Shown here: positions 56,975 to 64,000 of the stretch, one piece after another
How positions within the stretch are numbered: position 1 is the stretch's first letter
Layout of the letters: each line of letters begins with the position of its first letter
Assembly (NCBI RefSeq): GCF_024171725.1
Contig: NZ_JAMTCG010000002.1
Span: 682,001 to 746,000, forward strand
Source: Williamsia serinedens
Lineage (GTDB): Bacteria > Actinomycetota > Actinomycetes > Mycobacteriales > Mycobacteriaceae
Reading direction: 5' to 3'
DNA length: 64,000 bases
Position numbers and translations under genes: made by a program
Notes under the pieces: model-generated
What the model was told of the DNA's origin: nothing
Seen by the model: the letters and a program-made list of their open reading frames with translations, nothing else
Database searches by the model: none

Positions 56975-58645
56975 GTGCCATCCGGGAGCAAACCCGCCAT
57001 CCTGACCGTCGACGACGACCCGTCGGTGTCGCGTGCCGTGGCCCGCGACCTGCGGCGTCGCTACGGCGAGAACCACCGCATCATCCGGGCCGAGTCGCCC
57101 GACACCGCGCTCGACACCCTCCGGGAGATCACCCTGCGCGGCGACGAGGTGGCGGTGATCCTCGCCGACTACCGCATGCCGCTCATGACCGGCATCGAGT
57201 TCCTCGAACAGGCGATGGACCTGGTCCCCGCCGCGAAGCGGGTGTTGCTGACCGCCTACGCCGACACCGGCGCCGCGATCGACGCCATCAACGTCGTCGA
57301 TCTCGACCACTACCTGCTCAAGCCGTGGGACCCGCCGGAGGAGAAGCTCTACCCCGTGGTGGATGCGCTGCTCGAGGCGTGGCGCGCGTCGGACCGGAGT
57401 CGGTCCGACGACACGCGGATCGTCGGACACCGGTGGGACCCCCGCAGCTCCGCCATGCGGGAGTTCCTGGCCCGCAACCAGCTCGCCTACCGCTGGTTCA
57501 TGTCCGACGAGCCCGAGGGGACCCGGCTGCTCGCGGCCGCCGGCCTCGCCGACGACGCGCGACTGCCGGTCGTCGTGTGCGCGGACGGGACCGTGCTGCA
57601 GGAGCCGACCGACACCGCGCTGGCCGACCACCTGGGCCTGCAGACCAACCCGAGCGGCGACTTCTACGACCTCGTCGTGGTCGGGGGCGGGCCGGCGGGC
57701 CTGGGGTCGGCGCTGTACGGCGCCAGCGAGGGACTGCGGACGGTGCTCGTGGAACGCACCGCGACCGGTGGCCAGGCGGGCCAGAGCTCGCGTATCGAGA
57801 ACTACCTGGGCTTCCCCGACGGCGTGTCGGGCGCACAGCTCGCCGACCGCGCGCGGCGCCAGGCGATCCGGTTCGGCGCCGAGTTGATCACCACCCGCGA
57901 CGTCGTCGCCCTCGAGGTCAATGGGTCGGCCCGGACGGTGCGCTTCGACGACGGCAGCACCATCGACGCGCACACCGTCATCCTGGCGACCGGGGTCTCC
58001 TACCGTCGGCACGACGCGGACGGTCTCGACGCACTCACCGGCCGCGGCGTCTACTACGGGTCGGCGGTCACCGAGGCCGCGCGGTGCAGCGATCAGGACG
58101 TCTACATCGTCGGCGGTGCGAACAGCGCCGGCCAGGCCGCGCTGTACCTCGCCCGGGGCGCGCGGTCGGTGACGATCGTCGTCCGCGCCCCGTCGTTGCA
58201 GGCGTCGATGTCGCACTACCTCATCGCGCAGATCGAGAAGACCCCGAACGTCACCGTCCGCACCTGCACCGAGGTCGTCGGGGTCGGCGGCGAGGACCAC
58301 CTCGAGACGATCACCCTGCGCGACCGCACCACCGGCGACGAGGAGACCGTCGCGAGCGCCTTCCTGTTCCTGTTCATCGGCGCCGCACCACGCACCGACT
58401 GGCTCGACGGGGTGGTCACGCGGGACCCGCACGGCTTCATCCCGACCGGTCCCGACCTGATCTCGGACGGAGTGGTGCCCGGTGGCTGGTCGCTCGACCG
58501 GATGCCGCACCACCTCGAGACCACCGTCCCCGGCGTGTTCGCCGCCGGTGACGTCCGGTCGCAGTCCGCAAAACGCGTCGCCTCCGCCGTGGGCGAGGGG
58601 GCGATGGCCGTGATGCTCGTCCACAGATATCTGGGGCAGTCATGA
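56975..58645 (+). CDS. Response-regulator receiver fused to thioredoxin-reductase-like flavoprotein
   Basis: This 556-residue fusion has two parts. Residues 8-135 are a receiver domain: acidic cluster Asp13-15, phosphoacceptor Asp65 in ILADYRMP, Thr93 and Lys116 in LLKPWD. After a linker, about residues 228-545 are a two-dinucleotide-domain flavoprotein with VVVGGGPAGLGSALYG for FAD and VYIVGGANSAGQAALYLA for NADPH. The redox-active Cys-x-x-Cys of thioredoxin reductase is absent; only one Cys stands near that site (AARCSD). Phosphorylation may control an NADPH-dependent flavin activity. The stop overlaps the kinase gene start by four bases. Confidence 0.82.
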   Translation: MPSGSKPAILTVDDDPSVSRAVARDLRRRYGENHRIIRAESPDTALDTLREITLRGDEVAVILADYRMPLMTGIEFLEQAMDLVPAAKRVLLTAYADTGAAIDAINVVDLDHYLLKPWDPPEEKLYPVVDALLEAWRASDRSRSDDTRIVGHRWDPRSSAMREFLARNQLAYRWFMSDEPEGTRLLAAAGLADDARLPVVVCADGTVLQEPTDTALADHLGLQTNPSGDFYDLVVVGGGPAGLGSALYGASEGLRTVLVERTATGGQAGQSSRIENYLGFPDGVSGAQLADRARRQAIRFGAELITTRDVVALEVNGSARTVRFDDGSTIDAHTVILATGVSYRRHDADGLDALTGRGVYYGSAVTEAARCSDQDVYIVGGANSAGQAALYLARGARSVTIVVRAPSLQASMSHYLIAQIEKTPNVTVRTCTEVVGVGGEDHLETITLRDRTTGDEETVASAFLFLFIGAAPRTDWLDGVVTRDPHGFIPTGPDLISDGVVPGGWSLDRMPHHLETTVPGVFAAGDVRSQSAKRVASAVGEGAMAVMLVHRYLGQS

Positions 58646-60087
58646 CAGAACGGGTGATGTGCACACCCGAGGAGCTGCGCGAGCTGTTCCTCTTCGAACA
58701 CCTCTCGCCGGAGCAGCTCGACACGCTGTGCCGCGAGGGGCACGTCGTCGAGATCGAGCCCGGTCCGCTCTACACCGAGGGTGAACCGGCCACGTGCTTC
58801 TACGTCCTCATCTCCGGCGAGGTGGTGATGTCGAAGATGTCGGGGGGCGAGGACATCCAGATCTCGCGGACCTCGCAGAAGGGTGTCTACGCCGGCGCCT
58901 GGCAGGCGTATCTCGGCGATCTGGGGTCCGACACCTACCCGGCGTCGATGCGCGCCGTGACCCGCTCGCGGTTCTTCGTCCTCGACGCCGAGGTGTTCGG
59001 CCGGCTCGTCCGCGAGTGGTTCCCGATGGCCGTCCACCTTCTCGAGGGGTTGTTCATCGGCAACCAGAACTCCCGGCAGGTCCTCGACCAGCGCGAACGG
59101 TTGCTCGCGCTCGGCTCGCTGTCGGCGGGGTTGACCCACGAGCTCAACAACCCGGCCGCGGCGGCGGTGCGGGCGACGTCGGCCCTGCGCGACCGTGTCT
59201 CGCACATGCGGCGCAAGCTGCAGGTCATCGCGTCGGGCGTCTACGACGCCGAGGCGATCACGACGCTCATCCGCCTGCAGGACGAGGCCGCCGAACTCGT
59301 CGCCAAGGCGCCGACGCTGACCCCGCTGGAGGCCGCCGACCGGGAGGACGCGATCGCCGACTGGCTCGACGACCACGGCATCGCCCAGAGTTGGGAGCTC
59401 GCCTCGCCGTTCGTCGCCGCCGGCTTCGACGTCGACTGGTTGGAGAAGGTGTCCGCCCGTGTGGACGCATCGATCCTCGAGAGCGCGGTCCGGTGGCTGT
59501 TCTACACCGTCGAGACCGAGTTGCTGATGAACGAGATCGGTGACTCGACGACCCGGGTGTCGACGCTCGTCGAGGCCGCGCGTCAGTACTCCCAGATGGA
59601 CCGGGCGCCCCACCAGCGTGCCGACCTGCGCGAGCTGATCGACTCGACGTTGGTGATGCTCGGTCGCAAGATCGGCGACGGGGTCGACGTGGTCCGCGAA
59701 TACGACCCCGCCCTGCCGGCACTGCCGGTCTACGCCGCCGAGCTGAACCAGGTGTGGACCAACCTTATCGACAACGCGGTCGCCGCGATGGACGGCTCGG
59801 GGACGTTGACGGTCCGCACCCGCCGCGACGGTGACGACGCCGTCGTCGAGATCGCCGACACCGGCCCCGGCGTCCCAGAGGACATCCGGACCCGCATCTT
59901 CGAGCCGTTCTTCACGACGAAGGCGGTCGGGGAGGGGACCGGTCTCGGTCTCGACATCTCGTGGCGGATCGTCGTGAAGAAGCACCACGGCAGCCTCACG
60001 GTGCGATCGGTACCCGGTGACACGGTCTTCGAGGTGCGGATCCCGCTGGAGGCACCGACGCCCGAGGTCCCTCCCGCCACGGACTGA
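58642..60087 (+). CDS. Histidine kinase with cyclic-nucleotide-binding domain
   Basis: This 481-residue soluble kinase begins with a cyclic-nucleotide-binding-type domain (about residues 15-130; GEPATCFYVLISGEVVM), then a dimerisation helix with His166 in AGLTHELNNPAAAA. The catalytic domain has an N-box near NQVWTNLIDNAVAAM, then ADTGPGVPE, FEPFFTTKAVGEGTGLGL. No membrane helices are seen. It is coupled to the receiver-flavoprotein and is the natural phosphodonor for its Asp65. The signal may be a cyclic nucleotide or a small metabolite. Confidence 0.87.
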   Translation: MTERVMCTPEELRELFLFEHLSPEQLDTLCREGHVVEIEPGPLYTEGEPATCFYVLISGEVVMSKMSGGEDIQISRTSQKGVYAGAWQAYLGDLGSDTYPASMRAVTRSRFFVLDAEVFGRLVREWFPMAVHLLEGLFIGNQNSRQVLDQRERLLALGSLSAGLTHELNNPAAAAVRATSALRDRVSHMRRKLQVIASGVYDAEAITTLIRLQDEAAELVAKAPTLTPLEAADREDAIADWLDDHGIAQSWELASPFVAAGFDVDWLEKVSARVDASILESAVRWLFYTVETELLMNEIGDSTTRVSTLVEAARQYSQMDRAPHQRADLRELIDSTLVMLGRKIGDGVDVVREYDPALPALPVYAAELNQVWTNLIDNAVAAMDGSGTLTVRTRRDGDDAVVEIADTGPGVPEDIRTRIFEPFFTTKAVGEGTGLGLDISWRIVVKKHHGSLTVRSVPGDTVFEVRIPLEAPTPEVPPATD

Positions 60088-60117
60088 AGGGCCACCCGCG
60101 TCGTCCGTGTGGATCCG

Positions 60118-60242
60118 CGCCCGGCTCGGCGCGGACAGGCGAGTTCGATGCCGGGTTCGGCTGCCGCGCCGCGAACCCGCGCGCACCTCGTCGACCCACG
60201 CCCAGCTCGGCGCGGGACGGCCGGTTCGACGCGGGTTTGTGG
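60118..60242. repeat. Imperfect tandem intergenic repeats
   Basis: In the gap after the kinase gene, 60118-60160 and 60199-60242 share the pattern CGCCC-G/A-GCTCGGCGCGG, then GGTTCGA or AGTTCGA, then GGGTT. The two copies are 81 bases apart and inverted GC-rich elements lie between. They resemble short interspersed repeats of high-GC actinobacteria. The rest of the 193-base gap holds only the promoter of the next gene. Confidence 0.45.
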
Positions 60243-60268
60243 AGCGGCCTGTCCGGTGAGCGCGGCAC

Positions 60269-60274
60269 TAGGCT
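60269..60274 (+). promoter_or_regulatory. -10 hexamer (TAGGCT) for the methyltransferase
   Basis: TAGGCT ends six bases before the ATG at 60281. Confidence 0.5.
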
Positions 60275-60280
60275 GACCGC

Positions 60281-61051
60281 ATGTCCCAGCAGGCGCCGTG
60301 GGCGCGAGGTCGGTACGAGTCCGTGGCCACGCTCATCGCGCCCGTCGCCGAGGAACTCGTCGCCCGGGTCGACGATCTTCGATCGCTGGCCGGCGCCGAC
60401 GTCGTCGACCTCGCCTGTGGCACAGGGTCTGTCGCCCGATCCGCGGTGCGCCGTGCTGCCCGGGTGACCGGCGTCGACATCACCCCCGAACTCGTCGACA
60501 TCGCCCGTGCGGCTTCTCCCGACGCGATCGACTGGTTGGTCGCCGACGCCGTCGACACCGGACTTCCGGACGACAGCGCCGACGTGGTGCTGTCGAGCAT
60601 GGGGATCATCTTCACCCCACCCGCGGTGCTCGACGAGATCGCCCGCCTGCTGCGGCCCGGCGGGACGTTGGGGTTCACCGCGTGGACCCGCGGCGCGCAC
60701 AACCCCTTCCACGATCCGGTGGTCGAGGTCCTCGGGCCGCCGCCGAGCGACCAGCCGGGGCCCGACGCCTGGGGTGACGCGGAGACGGTGCGCTCTCGGC
60801 TCGCCGACGGGTTCCACACCGTCGAGGTCGACCCGCGTGTGCACACCTGGCGGTTCGACTCCGTCGACACCGCGCTGCACTTCATCTCCCACGAGTCGCC
60901 GGTTCATGTCGACCTGCTGTCCCGCGTCGACGAGGTGCAGCGCGACCGGCTGCTCACCGCGTTCGAGGCGACGCTGACCGGGGTCGCCGACACCGACGGG
61001 ACTATCGCGTTCGACTCGCCCTACGTGGTCGTGACCGCGCTCGTACGCTGA
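60281..61051 (+). CDS. Class I SAM-dependent methyltransferase
   Basis: This 256-residue protein has motif I VVDLACGTGSVARSA near residue 38, an acidic residue at the end of the second strand (VTGVDITPE), and LVADAVDTGLPDDSADVVLS as motif II, followed by LLRPGGTLGFTAWT. The fold is the Methyltransf_11/25 type, with the substrate undefined. The long C-terminal segment after the core contains RFDSVDTALHFISHESP, seen in small-molecule methyltransferases of actinobacteria. A leaderless promoter supports the start. Confidence 0.8.
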   Translation: MSQQAPWARGRYESVATLIAPVAEELVARVDDLRSLAGADVVDLACGTGSVARSAVRRAARVTGVDITPELVDIARAASPDAIDWLVADAVDTGLPDDSADVVLSSMGIIFTPPAVLDEIARLLRPGGTLGFTAWTRGAHNPFHDPVVEVLGPPPSDQPGPDAWGDAETVRSRLADGFHTVEVDPRVHTWRFDSVDTALHFISHESPVHVDLLSRVDEVQRDRLLTAFEATLTGVADTDGTIAFDSPYVVVTALVR

Positions 61052-61105
61052 CGAGCTCGCCCGCCGCGCGCCGAAGGCGCACGTCGCGCCGGTCAGTGGT
61101 GTTGT

Positions 61106-62107
61106 ATGGAACGGGTGCGCCTGCCCACGAGCCGCCAGCGCCGCGGTCGCTTCGTCCTCACCGTGACGCTCGCGGCCGTCGCCGTGCTCCTCGCGGGGTG
61201 CTTCGACCCGCTCGACCGCGCCGGCTCACGCGACCCGGACCCGAACCACATCGTCGTCGGCTCCGGTGGTGTGCTCGAGGCGCAGATCATCGGGCAGATC
61301 TACATCGACGCACTGAAGGCCAACGACTTCCAGGTCACCGACCAGCTCAACTCCGGCACCCGCGAGCGCTACGTCCCCGCACTCAAGGCCGGTGACATCG
61401 ACCTGACGCCGGACTTCATCGGTAACCTCCTCTACTACCTGGCGTCCAACAACTCGGCCGTGTCCGCCGAACGCGCAGAACAGATCTCGACGATCACCGA
61501 CCTGCCGGGCATCGAGGCCGCGATGCCCGAGGCCCTCGGACCGGACCTCGCGATCGGTGAGCCCGCGCCCGGATCCGACTCCGACAGCGTCACCGTCACC
61601 TCGACGACGGCCGATCGCTACCGCCTCAAGACCATCGGCGATCTGGCCGAGCTGTCGAAGCGGCAGACCGTCACGTTCATGGCGAACAGCGAGTTCGCGA
61701 CGCGCTCGGTGGGTGTGCCGGGCCTGGAGAAGAACTACGGCCTGCGCGTGGAGTTCCGACCCAACAACGACTCCGGTGGACAGGCGACCATCAACGAGCT
61801 CACCTCGGGTCGCGTCACCGCCGCTGACATCTACACGACGACGCCGGCGATCACGACCGAGAACCTCGTCGTCCTCGAGGACCCGAAGAACAACTTCCCG
61901 GCCAACAACATCGTCCCATTGATCGCCAAGTCGAAGGTGACACCCAAGCTGCTCGAGGTGCTGAACGCGGTCTCGGCGAAACTGACCGTCACCGAGCTCC
62001 GCGACCTGAACTACGCCGTGTCCGGCCCCCGCAAACTCGAGGTCGAACAGGCGGCGTCGGAATGGGTCGACAGATGGAACCTGAACGAGAAGATCGGACA
62101 GCGATGA
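61106..62107 (+). CDS. Osmolyte ABC transporter substrate-binding lipoprotein (OpuC type)
   Basis: This 333-residue protein has an Arg-rich N-terminus and a lipobox VLLAGC (Cys near residue 32). It is a periplasmic-binding type II protein with HIVVGSGGVLEAQIIGQIY and the LNSGTRERYVPALKAGDIDL segment, matching glycine betaine/choline/carnitine binders (OpuAC). LTSGRVTAADIYTTTPAIT is the second-lobe hinge. It is anchored outside the membrane and delivers ligand to the permeases. The stop overlaps the ATPase start by four bases. Confidence 0.87.
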   Translation: MERVRLPTSRQRRGRFVLTVTLAAVAVLLAGCFDPLDRAGSRDPDPNHIVVGSGGVLEAQIIGQIYIDALKANDFQVTDQLNSGTRERYVPALKAGDIDLTPDFIGNLLYYLASNNSAVSAERAEQISTITDLPGIEAAMPEALGPDLAIGEPAPGSDSDSVTVTSTTADRYRLKTIGDLAELSKRQTVTFMANSEFATRSVGVPGLEKNYGLRVEFRPNNDSGGQATINELTSGRVTAADIYTTTPAITTENLVVLEDPKNNFPANNIVPLIAKSKVTPKLLEVLNAVSAKLTVTELRDLNYAVSGPRKLEVEQAASEWVDRWNLNEKIGQR

Positions 62108-63225
62108 CCAGTCCCGAATCGACGATGATCAGCTTCGAGTCGGTCACCAAGACCTACCCCGACGGGACCACCGCGGTCGACACGCTCGACCTGGCGATCG
62201 AGGCCGGGTCCTTCACGGCGTTCGTCGGCCCGTCGGGCTGCGGCAAGACGACATCCATGCGGATGATCAACAAGATGATCACGCCGACCGGCGGAGTGGT
62301 GCGCGTCGACGGTGACGACGTCGCCGGCGTCGACCCGGTGAGGCTGCGCCGCGGGATCGGGTACGTGATCCAGAGCGCGGGTCTCATGCCGCACCAGCGC
62401 ATCGTCGACAACGTCGCGACAGTGCCTGTGCTGCAGGGTGTCTCCCGCAGACAGGCCCGGAACGCGGCGATGGAACTGTTGGAGCGCGTCGGTCTCGACG
62501 CGTCGCTCGCGACCCGGTACCCGGCGCAGCTCTCCGGCGGACAGCAGCAGCGTGTCGGCGTGGCGCGCGCCCTCGCCGCCGACCCCGCGATCCTGCTGAT
62601 GGACGAGCCGTTCAGCGCCGTCGACCCCGTCGTGCGCGAGGACCTGCAGAACGAGATGCTCCGTCTGCAAGGCGAACTCCGCAAGACGATCGTGTTCGTC
62701 ACCCATGACATCGACGAGGCCGTGAAGCTCGCCGACCGCATCGCGATCTTCGGATCCGGCGGCAGACTCCACCAGTACGACACCCCCGAGCGGTTGCTCG
62801 CCGCCCCCGCCGACGACTTCGTCGCCGGCTTCGTCGGACGCGACCGCGGATATCGGCTGCTGCAGTTCACCTCCGGGCAGCAGATCCCGATGGAGCCGCT
62901 GGTCCCGATCACCGAACCCGAGATCGACGGCCTGAGTCTCGGCGACGACGACTGGCGGCTCGTCCTGGACGGTGACCGGCGGCCGTTCGGCTGGGTCGAC
63001 GCCGCCGGTGTCGCATCCCATCGCGGCGGCGCCGGACTCTACGAGAGCTGTTCTGCCGGTGGGTCGCTCTTCGTCGAAGGCGGTACCGCGCGTCAGGCGC
63101 TCGACGCCGCGCTGTCGTCACCGTCGGGCGTCGGGGTCGTCGTCGACTCCGCGGGCGAGGTGACCGGCGGCCTCCGCGCCGCCGGTGTGCTGTCGGTGAT
63201 CGAGCGCGAGCGGACGTCGTCGTGA
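62104..63225 (+). CDS. Osmolyte ABC transporter ATPase (OpuCA/ProV type)
   Basis: This 373-residue ATPase has Walker A GPSGCGKTTSMR at about residues 41-52, signature LSGGQQQRVGVARALA, and Walker B ILLMDEPFSAVDP followed by His in VTHDIDEA. The C-terminal region of about 130 residues after FVGRDRG is the CBS-like regulatory part found in OpuCA, with diverged CBS sequence (GWVDAAGVASHRG, GGTARQALDAAL). It energises uptake of betaine-like osmolytes and may sense ionic strength. The ATG at 62104 is chosen by the overlap with the binding-protein stop. Confidence 0.9.
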   Translation: MTSPESTMISFESVTKTYPDGTTAVDTLDLAIEAGSFTAFVGPSGCGKTTSMRMINKMITPTGGVVRVDGDDVAGVDPVRLRRGIGYVIQSAGLMPHQRIVDNVATVPVLQGVSRRQARNAAMELLERVGLDASLATRYPAQLSGGQQQRVGVARALAADPAILLMDEPFSAVDPVVREDLQNEMLRLQGELRKTIVFVTHDIDEAVKLADRIAIFGSGGRLHQYDTPERLLAAPADDFVAGFVGRDRGYRLLQFTSGQQIPMEPLVPITEPEIDGLSLGDDDWRLVLDGDRRPFGWVDAAGVASHRGGAGLYESCSAGGSLFVEGGTARQALDAALSSPSGVGVVVDSAGEVTGGLRAAGVLSVIERERTSS

Positions 63226-63917
63226 ACTACCTCCTCGACCACTTCGACAAGGTCTGGGGCCTCGTCGGCGAACACCTGAAGCTGGCGCTCATCCCGATCG
63301 TCGTGGCGCTGGTCATCGCCATCCCGCTCGGCCTGGCGGTGCACCGATCCGCGACCGCCCGACGCGTGACGGTCATCGTCGGGTCGATCCTGTTCACCGT
63401 CCCGTCGATCGCGCTGTTCATCGTCCTGCCGTCGTTGATCGACACGCGGATCCTCTCCGACCTGAACGTGATCATCGCGCTGGCGGTGTACGCGACCGCG
63501 TTGCTGGTGCGGTCGGTGCCCGAGGCGCTCGACGCCGTGCCCGCCGCCTCGCTGGACGCGGCCACCGCCATCGGATACAAGCCGTGGGAGCGCGTCGTCA
63601 AGGTGCAACTGCCGCTGGCGATCCCGGTCCTCGTCGCGTCGATCCGCGTCGTCTCGGTCACCAACATCTCGCTGGTGTCGGTCGGCTCGGTCATTGGGTT
63701 CGGTGGGCTTGGCAAGCTGTTCACCGAGGGCTACAGCCGCAACTACACCGACGAGATCATCGCGGGCATCATCGCGACGGTCGTGCTGGCGCTGGTCATC
63801 GACGTGGTCCTCGTGGTGCTCGGACGTCTCGCGACCCCGTGGACCCGCTCCGCACCGCAGTCGCGCTGGTTCCGTCGTCGGGAACAGCGACTCGTCGCGC
63901 AGGGGGCAGGCGCATGA
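63222..63917 (+). CDS. Osmolyte ABC transporter permease (OpuCB type)
   Basis: This 231-residue permease has five or six membrane helices and the coupling motif ALDAVPAASLDAATAIGYKP. The binding-protein-dependent segment ITNISLVSVGSVIG-like sequence (VSVTNISLVSVG) follows. It starts at a GTG overlapping the ATPase stop. With the permease that begins at 63914 it forms the two-permease OpuC arrangement. The basic C-terminal tail is cytosolic. Confidence 0.88.
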   Translation: MNYLLDHFDKVWGLVGEHLKLALIPIVVALVIAIPLGLAVHRSATARRVTVIVGSILFTVPSIALFIVLPSLIDTRILSDLNVIIALAVYATALLVRSVPEALDAVPAASLDAATAIGYKPWERVVKVQLPLAIPVLVASIRVVSVTNISLVSVGSVIGFGGLGKLFTEGYSRNYTDEIIAGIIATVVLALVIDVVLVVLGRLATPWTRSAPQSRWFRRREQRLVAQGAGA

Positions 63918-64000
63918 GCAACATCGCGGCGCAGACCTGGTCGTATCTCACCACCGGCACGAACTGGACCGGCACCGCCGACGTCGACGGTCTGGGCCTG
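63914..64000 (+). CDS. Second osmolyte permease (OpuCD type), 5' part only
   Basis: The ATG at 63914 overlaps the preceding stop by four bases and 29 codons are visible before the window ends (MSNIAAQTWSYLTTGTNWTG onward). The length and periplasmic-type start match second permeases of OpuC operons, which follow the first by overlap. Identification rests mainly on the operon context. Confidence 0.65.
   Translation, partial: MSNIAAQTWSYLTTGTNWTGTADVDGLGL

Noticed and set aside
60118-60242. Coding extension from the minus-strand frame across the repeats
   Set aside because: The frame crosses two copies of the repeat and has repetitive Pro/Ala/Ser content with no homology pattern; it is not a credible gene.
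1-64000. CRISPR array, integrase, plasmid origin or rRNA genes
   Set aside because: No regular spaced repeats, recombinase motifs, iteron sets or rRNA sequence were seen on reading the window.

Overview
The window is high-GC actinobacterial DNA, most probably from a mycolic-acid-producing member of the Mycobacteriales such as a Gordonia- or Williamsia-like organism. The evidence is a block equivalent to the Mycobacterium tuberculosis Rv3772-Rv3789 neighbourhood: a proteasome activator of the Bpa type, the galactan exporter (ATPase and permease) with the galactofuranosyltransferase GlfT1, a class V aminotransferase-like protein, a quinone oxidoreductase, a GtrA protein very close to Rv3789, and HisC2. 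The window also has F420-dependent oxidoreductases, antigen-85-like secreted esterases and a KstR-like operator. Many genes begin directly 6-7 bases after a TANNNT -10 hexamer, which is the leaderless pattern common in this order.

Layout. 1-9 kb: lipid and alcohol metabolism (crotonase, zinc alcohol dehydrogenase with a frameshifted partner), ilvD and two tandem secreted lipases. 8-14 kb: an MFS exporter with divergent TetR, an amine oxidase/aldo-keto reductase pair and a divergent lysG-lysE amino acid export unit. 14.6-16.4 kb: an AT-richer cassette of two overlapping genes, one carrying a GIY-YIG nuclease core. 16.4-30 kb: the arabinogalactan/proteasome block with interspersed hydrolases, regulators and a tRNA-Ser(UGA). 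30-38 kb: a membrane protease, CorA, Ddl and a divergent MurF-type ligase, an acyltransferase and an unknown protein. 38-46 kb: regulator/exporter pairs, a serine hydrolase, esterases and hisC. 46.6-48 kb: tRNA-Ser(GCU) and tRNA-Arg(ACG), followed by a small inserted segment. That segment holds a double-hairpin RNA candidate and a DUF3800 gene, and it ends in a degenerate copy of the tRNA-Arg 3' half. 48-55 kb: a kinase, then a minus-strand group with an ATP-grasp ligase next to a large protein carrying a possible Cys-His-Asn triad, and F420/flavin enzymes. 55-60 kb: a lipoprotein, a DUF2071 protein, and a response-regulator/flavoprotein fusion overlapping a cyclic-nucleotide-domain histidine kinase. 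60-64 kb: a methyltransferase and an OpuC-type osmolyte ABC transporter running off the right edge.

The most unusual regions are the GIY-YIG cassette (14.66-16.35 kb), the tRNA-Arg-bounded DUF3800 island (46.7-48.0 kb), the ATP-grasp/Cys-hydrolase-like pair (48.7-52.0 kb), and the receiver-flavoprotein/histidine kinase pair (57.0-60.1 kb). No insertion sequence, integrase or CRISPR array was seen. All functional assignments come from reading motifs and from remembered family knowledge; no database search was run.
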